DNA from: Membranipora membranacea
Lineage: Eukaryota; Bryozoa; Gymnolaemata; Cheilostomatida; Membraniporidae
Assembly: GCA_914767715.1 (NCBI GenBank)
Contig: OU612069.1
Coordinates: 7,068,001 to 7,132,000 of the forward strand
Length of the DNA stretch: 64,000 nt
Reading direction: 5' to 3'
A program made the position numbers and the translations under genes. Within the stretch, counting starts at the first letter, position 1. Each line of letters opens with the position of its first letter. The notes below the pieces were generated by a model that worked only from the letters and a program-made list of their open reading frames with translations, made no database searches and had not been told where the DNA came from. Shown piece by piece: positions 11,061-21,397 of this stretch.

Positions 11061-14000
11061 CTGCTACAAGGTCAGGTGCATTATTGAAAAGTCTGGGAGC
11101 TGGGATGGGGTCTCTCACATTCTTGTCCATACTCTGAGTTGTTAGGTCTGCAACAAACACAAGACAAGATACATACAAGAGTATAGAATTTCTACCTAAG
11201 GGTTATTGTATAAGTACGCATTCTGGCTATGCCATACCTGCAATACTATATACGGTACAGTGAATAGTGATCATAGCCTTAGCATTCCAAGCTAACACAC
11301 CAGCAGTCTTAGACAATTCCAAGTCAAAGCCTAATTGTAGGCCGCAGACAGCTGTGGCCAACATATGATGGGTAGGGTGGCCACAAATTTGTGTATCTCT
11401 GAGCTAGCCAACATATATACTTACTAGAGACTTCTCTACTAGAGACTTCTCTACTAGAGGCAGAAGAAATTAGCACACCGCTGTCAGCGTTCGGCTCATA
11501 TGATGACTGCAACTGACCATCTGGGATGGGGTCTCTCACATTCTTGTCCGTACTCTGAGTTGTTAGTTCTGCAACAAACACAAGGCAAGATACATACAAG
11601 AGTATAGAATATCTACCTAAAGGTTATTATATAAGTACACATTCTGGCTATGCTACACCTGCATTACTATAGACTGTACAGTGAATAGTGATCATAGCCT
11701 AAGCATTCAAAGCTAACACACCAGCAGTCTTAGACAATTCCAAGTCAAAGCCTAATTGTAGGCTGCAGACGGCTGTGGCCAACATATAATGGGTAGGGTG
11801 GCCACAAATTTGTGTATCTCTGAGCTAGCCAACATATATACTTACTAGAGACTTCTCTACTAGAGACTTCTCTACTAGAGGCAGAAGAAATTAGTACACC
11901 GCTGTCAGCGCTCGGCTCATATTATGATGACTGCAACTGACCATCTGGGATAGGCTCTCTCACATTCTTGTCCGTACTCTGAGTTGTTAGTTCTGCAACA
12001 AACACAAGGCAAGATACATACAAGAGTATAGAATATCTACCTAAAGGTTATTATATAAGTACACATTCTGGCTATGCTATACCTGCAATACTATATACTG
12101 TACAGTGAATAGTGATCATAGCCTAAGCATTCAAAGCTAACACACCAGCAGTCTTAGACAATTCCAAGTCAAAGCCTAATTGTAGGCTGCAGACGGCTGT
12201 GGCCAACATATAATGGGTAGGGTGGCCACAAATTTGTGTATCTCTGAGCTAGCCAACATATATACTTACTAGAGACTTCTCTACTAGAGACTTCTCTACT
12301 AGAGGCAGAAGAAATTAGTACACCGCTGTCAGCGCTCGGCTCATATTATGATGACTGCAACTGACCATCTGGGATGGGGTCTCTCACATTCTTGTCCGTA
12401 CTCTGAGTTATTAGTTCTGGAACAAACACAAGACAAGATACATACAAGAGTATAGAATATTTACCTAAAGGTTAATATATAAGTACACATTCTGGCTATG
12501 CTATACCCGCAATACTATATACTGTACAGTGAATAGTTATCATAGCCTTAGCATTCCAAGCTAATACACCGGCAGACTTAGACAATTCCATATCAAAGCC
12601 TAATTATAGGCCGCAGACGGCTGTGGCCAACATATAATGGGTAGGGTGGTCACAAATTTGTGTATCTCTGAGCTAGCCAATATATATACTTACTAGAGAT
12701 TTCTCTACTAGAGACTTCTCTACTAAAGGCAGAAGAAATTAGTACACCGCTGTCAGCGTTCGGCTCATATGATGACTGCAACTGACCATCTGGAATAGGC
12801 TCTCTCACATTCTTGTCCGTACTCTGAGTTATTAGTTCTGGAACAAACACAAGGCAAGATACATACAAGAGTATAGAATATTTACCTAAAGGTTATTATA
12901 TAAGTACGCATTCTGGCTATGCTACACCTGCAATACTATATACTGTACAGTGAATAGTGATCATAGCCTTAGCATTCCATGCTAACGCACTAGCACCAGC
13001 AGGCTTAGACAATTCCATATCAAAGCCTATTTGTAGGCCGCAGACGACTGTGGCCAACATATAATGGGTAGGGTGGTCACAAATTTGTGTATCTCTGAGC
13101 TAGCCAACATATATACTTACTAGAGACTTCTCTACTACAGACTTCTCTACTAGAGACTTCTCTACTAGAGGCAGGAGAAATTAGTACATCGCTGTCAGCG
13201 TTCGGCTCATATGATGACTGCAACTGACCAGCTGGGATGGGCTCTCTCACATTCTTGTCCGTACTGAGACTCGGAGTTGTTAGGTCTGCAACAAACACAA
13301 GGCAAGATACATACAACAGTATAGAATATCTACCTAAAGGTTATTGTATAAGTACGCATTCTGGCTATGCTATACCTCCAATACTATATACTGTACAGGG
13401 AATAGTGATCATAGCCTTAGCATTCCACGCTAAAGCACTAGCACCAGCAGACTTAGACAATTCCATATCAAAGCCTAATTGTAGGCAGCAGACGACTGTG
13501 GCCAACATATAATGGGTAGGGTAGTCAGAAATTTGTGTATCTCTGAGCTAGCCAACATATATACTTACGAGAGACTTCTCTACTAGAGGCAGAAGAAATT
13601 AGTACACCGCTGTCAGCGTTCGGCTCATATGATGACTGCAACTGACCATCTGGAATAGGCTCTCTCACATTCTTGTCCGTACTGAGACTCGGAGTTGTTA
13701 GGTCTGCAACAAACACAAGGCAAGATACATACAACAGTATAGAATATCTACCTAAAGGTTATTGTATAAGTACGCATTCTGGCTATGCTATACCTCCAAT
13801 ACTATATACTGTACAGGGAATAGTGATCATAGCCTTAGCATTCCACGCTAAAGCACTAGCACCAGCAGACTTAGACAATTCCATATCAAAGCCTAATTGT
13901 AGGCAGCAGACGACTGTGGCCAACATATAATGGGTAGGGTGGTCACAAATTTGTGTATCTCTGAGCTAGCCAACATATATACTTACTAGAGACTTCTCTA

Positions 14001-16307
14001 CTAGAGACTTCTCTACTAGAGACTTCTCTACTAGAGGCAGAAGAAATTAGTACACCGCTGCCAGCGTTCGGCTCATATGATGACTGCAACTGACCAGCTG
14101 GGATGGGCTCTCTCACATTCATGTCTGTACTCTGAGTTGTTAGGTCTGCAACAAACACAAGACAAGATACATACAAGAGTATAGAATATCTACCTAAAGG
14201 TTATTATATAAGTACGCATTCTGGCTATGCTATACCTGCAATACTATATACTGTACAGTGGATAGTGATCATAGCCTTAGCATTCCATGCTAACGCACTA
14301 GCACCAGCAGACTTAGACAATTCCATATCAAAGCCTAATTGTAGGCCGCAGACGACTGTGGCCAACATATTATAATGGGTAGGGTGGTCACAAATTTGTG
14401 TATCTCTGAGCTAGCCAACATATATACTTACTAGAGACTTCTCTACTACAGACTTCTCTACTAGAGACTTCTCTACTAGAGGCAGGAGAAATTAGTACAT
14501 CGCTGTCAGCGTTCGGCTCATATGATGACTGCAACTGACCAGCTGGGATGGGCTCTCTCACATTCTTGTCCGTACTGAGACTCGGAGTTGTTAGGTCTGC
14601 AACAAACACAAGGCAAGATACATACAACAGTATAGAATATCTACCTAAAGGTTATTGTATAAGTAAGCATTCTGGCTATGCTATACCTCCAATACTATAT
14701 ACTGTACAGGGAATAGTGATCATAGCCTTAGCATTCCACGCTAAAGCACTAGCACCAGCAGACTTAGACAATTCCATATCAAAGCCTAATTGTAGGCAGC
14801 AGACGACTGTGGCCAACATATAATGGGTAGGGTAGTCAGAAATTTGTGTATCTCTGAGCTAGCCAACATATATACTTACAAGAGACTTCTCTACTAGAGG
14901 CAGAAGAAATTAGTACACCGCTGTCAGCGTTCGGCTCATATGATGACTGCAACTGACCATCTGGAATAGGCTCTCTCACATTCTTGTCCGTACTGAGACT
15001 CGGAGTTGTTAGGTCTGCAACAAACACAAGGCAAGATACATACAACAGTATAGAATATCTGCCTAAAGGTTATTGTATAAGTACGCATTCTGGCTATGCT
15101 ATACCTCCAATACTATATACTGTACAGGGAATAGTGATCATAGCCTTAGCATTCCACGCTAAAGCACTAGCACCAGCAGACTTAGACAATTCCATATCAA
15201 AGCCTAATTGTAGGCAGCAGACGACTGTGGCCAACATATAATGGGTAGGGTGGTCACAAATTTGTGTATCTCTGAGCTAGCCAACATATATACTTACTGG
15301 AAACTTCTCTACTAGAGACTTGTCTACTAGAGACTTCTCTACTAGAGACTTCTCTACTAGAGGCAGAAGAAATTAGTACACCGCTGTCAGGGTTCGGCTC
15401 ATATGATGACTGCAAATGACCAGCTGGGATGGGCTCTCTCACATTCTTGTCCGTACTGAGACTCGGAGTTGTTAGGTCTGCAACAAACACAAGGCAAGAT
15501 GCATACAACAGTATAGAATATCTACCTAAAGGTTATTATATAAGCACGCATTCTGGCTATGCTATACCTGCAATACTATATACGGTACAGTGAATAGTGG
15601 TCATAGCCTCAGCATTCCAAGCTAACACACCAGCAGACTTAGACAATTCCAAGTCAAAGCCTAATTGTAGGCCGCAGCCGGCTGTGGCCAACATATAATG
15701 AGTAGGGTGGCCACAAAGTTGTGTCTCTCTGAGCTAGCCAACATATATACTTACTAGAGACTTCTCTACTAGATGCAGAAGAAATTAGTACACCGCTGTC
15801 AGCGTTCGGCTCATATGATGACTGCAACTGACCATCTCGGATGGGGTCTCTCACATTCTTGTCCGTACTCTGAGTTATTAGTTCTGGAACAAACACAAGG
15901 CAAGATACATACAAGAGTATAGAACATCTACCTAAAGGTTATTGTATAAGTACGCATTCTGGCTATGCTACACCTGCAATACTATATACGGTACAGTGAA
16001 TAGTGATCATAGCCTTAGCATTCCAAGCTAACACACCAGCAGTCTTAGACAATTCCAAGTCAAAGCCTTTGTGTAGGCCGCAGACGGCTGTGGTCAACAT
16101 ATAATGGGTAGGGTGGCCACAAATTTGTGTATCTCTGAGCTAGCCGACATATATACTTACTAGAGACTTCTCTACTAGATGCCGAAGAAATTAGTACACC
16201 ACTGTCAGCGTTCGGCTCATATGATGACTGCAACCGACAAGCATTTGTGTGGGTACTGAAAGTTGTCGGGTCTGAAAGTTCTTTCTCTAAACTCTTCCCA
16301 TGTGTCA
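11061..16307 (-). CDS. Tandem exon array encoding a Ser-rich repeat protein (N-terminal part of the locus)
   Basis: Thirteen exons on the minus strand, 5' to 3': 16161-16271 (or to 16307 with the strong poly-T acceptor), 15755-15883, 15298-15477, 14880-15014, 14432-14596, 13987-14145, 13569-13703, 13121-13285, 12694-12837, 12270-12416, 11846-11992, 11425-11568, and the divergent 11061-11147. Every exon length is a multiple of three and every junction is phase 1, with acceptors TTGCAG or TTCCAG and the donor GTAAGTATATATG. Unit period is 406-457 bp. The repeat reads roughly LTTQSTDKNVREPIPDGQLQ, then SSYEPNADSGVLISSAS, then one to four SSREV units. No known domain, signal peptide or membrane segment is visible; it looks like a disordered, phosphorylatable linker. 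The last exon ends in phase 1 and fits the exon at 9871-9939, so this is probably the 5' half of the recombinase-like gene. No initiating ATG was found. Confidence 0.68.
13121..15741. repeat. Higher-order duplication, period 1,311 bp
   Basis: Exons 13121, 13569 and 13987 recur at 14432, 14880 and 15298, each exactly 1,311 bp further on, and the introns between them are almost identical. Neighbouring units in the array are clearly more diverged. A three-unit block was therefore copied recently by unequal crossing-over or gene conversion. Confidence 0.8.
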
Positions 16308-17313
16308 CTGAGTCAAAAAAAAGCAGGTAAGATAGTCTAAATCAAAATGGATATAAAGTGAATTCAATATACTGTAGCTGTATCCTCTACCGTATCCTCT
16401 ACTGTAATGATGGCTAGGTAATCCCAAACTTTTGATAAATGAGCAGTCAACATCGAACAATGTCAATCTTTGATATAGATAGGTTCTTTCTTTTCTTTTT
16501 TGTAGTAGGACAACTCAACCTTCAATGTATTTTTTATATATAACTAGGTGTAGAGATGTTTATCCTTGTGAAAAGAGAGCATAAGTCTAACTTGAGATAA
16601 TTTCAATAATTTAGTGTTGTCACGGTGGCATTTAAGCTAGAAGGCACGATCTATGGTCACCCTCTATGTAGTTAGTATGTCATAAATAAATAACTAGAGC
16701 AAGCCTCCTGAAATTGTAAAGTCGGTATGGCAAGTTTAATGAAAGATATAAATTTTATATCCCCCACAGAGGGGGCTCATTTTTCATACCATCCCCATAA
16801 ACTACAAAGTATATATCTATATATATATACACATATATAGTGGCTATCAGTGTGTAGGGCGGATCTTTGCATTGGAGTTGTCCGTCCATGTCAGGCTATT
16901 TCATCTACCATTAATTACTATTGGGTTAAGGATGCCCAACATGATTATTTAAGAGGATTTAAGACATGATTTTTTTGTTGGTCATATAAAATGACTCCCT
17001 ATTTTTGAGTGACACTTAGTGCATTGAGCTTCACTATTAACTGGACAAAAGAATAGATGAGTGGAGATATTCTGTTTTACATGATCTGATGACAAAGCTG
17101 ACACAGAGGTCACGCTCTAAGTTTTTGGACCTTGGCACAAATATAACTATAATGATCTCGATTGATGACATCCTCACATAAATGCTTGATTGAGGTTGAG
17201 ATTTATCGGTCATGTTTGGGGAGGCTCTTATCTAAACATCTTTGTTATTCACATCTTGTTCTTTTTCAACGGATTTTGCTGAACCGCTCTACCACTCCAT
17301 CATTCATTTTCAG
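16308..17313. other. Intergenic; no convincing gene
   Basis: Holds a short G/C hairpin (CCCCCACAGAGGGGG at about 16762-16776) and a TATA/CATA microsatellite (about 16808-16842). The 5' end or promoter of the minus-strand array gene should lie here or further right, but I could not identify an initiating exon. Confidence 0.4.
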
Positions 17314-18253
17314 GTCAAAAGCCACTTATGCGAGGATGCGACTATAGGCTAGGCCTGATAAAAGTGACTCAGCATCTGCTAGCAGACGAGTATCAAAACA
17401 ACAGGTGAGCTTGTAACCAGTAAGTAGTCTAGTTGGTGTCAAACATGGTGAGACAAAATATGCATATATTTATTCTATGACAATACCAGGCATACACTTT
17501 GTTTCGTTTCAGAGTTGATTCTTAGATCAGACCACATTGCAAATAGACATGGAGACTCTTATAATTATTGTTTAAAAGAAATCATTAAATGAGGTTTTTC
17601 GATCATAGACAGTCATATGAACAGATTTTAAAACTAATATGTTACCAGGGAGCATGACTTGATTATGTTTATCGGAACTCCACAAACCTCAGGTTTGACG
17701 TATCAATGATAGAGTATTTTGCTTGCTTAGTGCAGCAATTAAGAATCAGCTAAAAAGATAGTGTCTGTGGACATGGAAGTGTCCGTAACATGAGGTATAT
17801 TATATTTAATTAAAAAACAATATTTGGGGTTGCGTATTAATCTGGCCATTAACTGGGAACAGTTTACTTTCATAGTGCATTGATTGCATGAAATCTATGT
17901 CATTAAGACCTCACAATGGCTGCTATCATAAGAGTTAGAGTTAGTTAGTTTGTGACCTCAATTTCCATAATGAGATAAATAGTGTTGTAGATTAAAAGTA
18001 AGGCTTGTCAAAGGTTAACTTGAAAGGTCTGTTGTGGCTCTTGATATGTTTGAATTCATTTTTCCTTTTAAATATAGAGACCAAAATTTCTTTTAGGAAT
18101 TGCAGTATGAAACAGGTGGAAAAGGAGGCCGAGCGACACTGGGTATCCGTCAAGAGAGACTATGAGAGCCTTGGATTCGAAGTTTTAACAGACCTTTTTC
18201 GATATTCTGAGGATGAGGATTTTAAACAAAGGAAATTTAGTCGTTTCATTTGA
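17314..18253 (+). CDS. Two joined exons, weakly caspase-like
   Basis: Exon 17314-17404 (phase 1 to 2; GQKPLMRGCDYRLGLIKVTQ and onward) joins in phase to an exon starting at 18097 that reads MKQVEKEAERHWVSVKRDYE then SLGFEVLTDLF. The order of a hydrophobic strand after Arg and then an LGFEV motif recalls the N-terminal half of a caspase p20 domain. No catalytic His or Cys was found. The second exon runs to a stop at 18251-18253 with no clear donor before it. It may be the C-terminus of a short protein, or a broken exon upstream of those at 18365-20790. The caspase link is a guess. Confidence 0.35.
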
Positions 18254-18364
18254 TCTTACAAATGTCACCGCGACGGTAATTGACTGGTTTTTCTCACATA
18301 TATTGCTCAATGTTACAAGTGACATGATTGCGAATAGGTTACGACAAGAGTGTGAATATTTCAG

Positions 18365-20790
18365 ATGCAGCCCTAGGTGGTAGGGAGATATATGAGATAA
18401 AGGAGTTAGATTGTCAGGATGATGAGGACCATTACGATAGTGACACTGACTGGGAAGACGAAAGTAAGTTTTGCATTAAGGGACTTGATATCACTTTGTC
18501 ATAATACATAATCTCAAGCCTGCTAATGCATTCAGACTGAGTCAGGTAATTTGTTCTCAAGTTTTAAGACGGGACTTGAGTCTTCAGGATTTCTGACCAA
18601 ATGAAGACTTATTTGCCATGCTCTTGAGACTTGAGACTGTGACCAACGGGTATCACTTACCGCTCATATAGACATCGGGTGCCGTTCATTTTGCAGGCAT
18701 CGTAGAAGGATTATCACTGGATGCTGTCAAACCTCCCACAGAGTCAACATCACATGTTGAAGTATTCCCCAAGAACATCTCAACTGATATAGCTTCAGGT
18801 AGGTGCTGAAAACAAATCAACCATGAAACATTGGCATGTTAAATTATTTTACCTGATATAACCTATTCCTGAGACAAGTGACATAAGGCTAGCGGGTTTA
18901 ATGAAGCTCTGTTTGAGGAATACAACATTGCATAACAAATATCAAAGTGTCGAACCAATCTTATATGGCGATCAAGCGCTGTCACTGGAACAAGGAACCT
19001 ATAATGCTGATGTAGAAAATATTCTCGTATAATGGTGATGTGTTGGACTTATTATTTTCTATTATTTATGAGATTCCACTGTGAATGGTGACTGACTGTG
19101 AATTTCCTATTTGCTATGAAATAACCAAATTTTTTCTAGACCAGAAACGCATACCTATAGTTTGCACTGTTTGATGACTTCTGATTTCTTGTTCACATAG
19201 GAAAGTCAGATGACGTAACTGCCTCTCCTGAAGATTCGGCTACTGGAAAGTAAAAATAAGTACATCCAAGTCTGTCATTGTCATGCAAAGAACTTAGCCT
19301 CACCAATAAATCTACATGCCCAGTCAGGATCACGAGAGTAAGTATACAGCCTCACCACAAATAATTTTTTTCCTGCTACAGCTTGTATTCAGGCAGTATA
19401 TCTTATATAATGGCCAAAATATAAAAATCTGTATGAATTAAACATTCATTATAATGCCGCCGCATGAATTTGATAGCCGGTACCAAAAAACAAAAATTTT
19501 GCACTGTAAGAATCTGGTACACCATTTTTTGAGCCATATATTTTTTTGATTAAATGTTTATAAAGGCCAAGAGAATGGATAGTAATGTGACCATTAGGTT
19601 CACCCAAGAGAAATAAAATGTTTACTTACCTATAACTTTCGCTGTTCAATGACTTCTGATTTCTTGTTCACATAGGAAAGTCAGATGATGTACCTGCCTC
19701 TCCTGAAGTTTCGGCTACTGGTAAGTAAAAATAAATATATATCAAGTCTATCATGTCCATATGCATCTATCATGGGTTACATGGTTATAAAGGCCAAGAG
19801 AGAATAGCTCGGGTTAAATGTGCTATAAGGTAGGAATATGGTGAATATAGAATCAGTGTCAGCTCTCTATTTCTGTACCAATGCATTAGATTTGATCCCT
19901 GCCTCACTTCGTTTAATGACAAAAAAAACCCTCACTCCCTCATGATCATACAAAGCGTCTTTTGACATAGATCTTGAGTTCCGGTTTCATAGCGAGTTGA
20001 TATAATGCCTCATGCCCAACATGTGAATTTGATAGCTGGTACAAACTGTTGCTTCCAAATGACACAAGTTTTATGCTACTAGTCGATATTTTTATTTCTA
20101 GCTCATGATGGCAAGGGCAAAAAAAGATGGACAAACCTGGACAGCGGGTGAGCATAAATGTTTACTCATATTAACAGGACCATTAGCAGTTCGATGCTGC
20201 TAACACTGTGTTTGGTATTGCGGATCAACTAGGGAACTATAGTTTGCAACAAGAAAACTCACATGATTTTAGATGTTGGATGATTAGGTAGGCCTTAGTG
20301 AGTTCAGTTAGTAGGAATCACACACGACAGTCAACCATCTACTGTATTGATGTTGTTTGTAATTGTGTCAATGAGTTTCATCCCTAAATATTAGAAACAA
20401 GTAAATTTATCTTTTGCAATATAAACACTGTCAGATTTGATTATAATGTGAATTCTCTTTTTAGATGAGCAAGCGTTGATAGAGTTATGGACATTTGAGG
20501 TAAAAAATTCAGCACTACAATTAAAGAATTACCTAAAAAATCGAAAAGAATGCAAGAAGAACCCCCAAAGCAGAGTTGCGAAAGTAGGATACCAACTATT
20601 GTATAGGGAAATAAAAGATAAATTAAAAGCTGTGGAGTCAAGGTACCAAGCAAAGCTTGATGATCTCGAAAGGGATCACTACAGAGAACACAAGAGCTTG
20701 GCACCTGCAAACCTGTCCTTAGTGTTCACAAGAAGCATTGAACTATGTTTGCGTTTTCTAGCACCACTTAAAACGATGAGCCATAAGTGA
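18365..20790 (+). CDS. Acidic-linker / Myb-SANT-like protein (multi-exon)
   Basis: Exons 18365-18463 (acidic), 18697-18798, 19676-19720, 20102-20147 and 20465-20790 (TGA stop). The first three are phase 1-1. The last two encode a Myb/SANT (trihelix-type) DNA-binding domain: QTWTADEQALIELW starts it, and a basic helix with KVGYQLLYREIKDKLKAVES and a coiled tail follow. Exon 20102-20147 is read in phase 0, whereas its predecessor ends in phase 1. A run of seven A's inside it would restore the frame if it were six. Alternatively translation starts at ATG 20105, giving a 122-residue protein from the last two exons. Likely a nuclear DNA-binding protein, possibly of transposon origin. Confidence 0.55.
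19060..19745 (+). repeat. Exon duplication (about 475-bp spacing), one copy splice-dead
   Basis: The segment ending GACTTCTGATTTCTTGTTCA plus CATAG and the following 45-base exon occurs at 19201-19245 and again at 19676-19720. The second copy has a normal donor (CTACTG then GTAAGT). In the first, the donor reads GAAAGT, so it has lost the obligatory GT. Confidence 0.7.
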
Positions 20791-21193
20791 ATGAAACTTT
20801 TGACAATATGGCACCACATTGTCCTTCAAACACTTATCTGATAACTGATGTTTCGGTAGATACTGATAGATACTGACTGACCTTAGAATGAGCTGCTTGA
20901 TGTTACCAGAAACTCTCTGCCTTAACAAAACAACACCTACAATGTTACAAAAAATTATGTTTTATTATAAACAAGCCTCTCTGTTTTCTCATTACGAACC
21001 ACATTTTAGTATTATTAAGATAATAATTTTTTCATAAAATGGCATTTTGCCTCATTTTGAAGCGGGTTGAATTTTGTATGGCAATTACTCTGGACTGGAA
21101 AGTCAGTACACAGCTACTTTGACTATAATAAATTGAGGAATTAAACTTTCATATTCAAAGTCATCATGAGGTATGACACACACTCAAACTTAC

Positions 21194-21397
21194 CAGGTTT
21201 AAAGAGTGTATAATTTTGTTCCAAAACCCTTACCCGATGGTTGGGACAAGTGGATGAAATAGCGCTGAAGTATATCCTCCTTTCATTTGCATGTTGTTTG
21301 ATGGTGCAACATTCTAATGCGCCATCACAAGGAGAAATTTGTTTGGTATCTCCACAATCACTCCCACTGACTATGTGGACACCGTCACCAACAGGTC
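21194..21397 (-). CDS. Isolated Cys-containing exon, phase 1-1
   Basis: A 204-base exon between an AAATTTAG acceptor (at 21398) and a donor CCTG/GTAAGT. It codes for 68 residues with six cysteines (SDCGDT, SPCDG, ECCT, STCP), open throughout. The 1-1 phase and the cysteines suggest a shuffled extracellular module, but I do not recognise the fold and found no convincing partner exons nearby. It could also be an isolated relic. Confidence 0.4.

Noticed and set aside
13237-15241. Repeated plus-strand open frames of 85-91 codons across the exon array
   Set aside because: They lie antisense to the phase-consistent minus-strand exons, cross the intron-exon borders, and repeat only because the DNA repeats.
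11061-16307. CRISPR array
   Set aside because: Units are 406-457 bp, contain splice signals and an open frame, and lack short spacer-repeat alternation.
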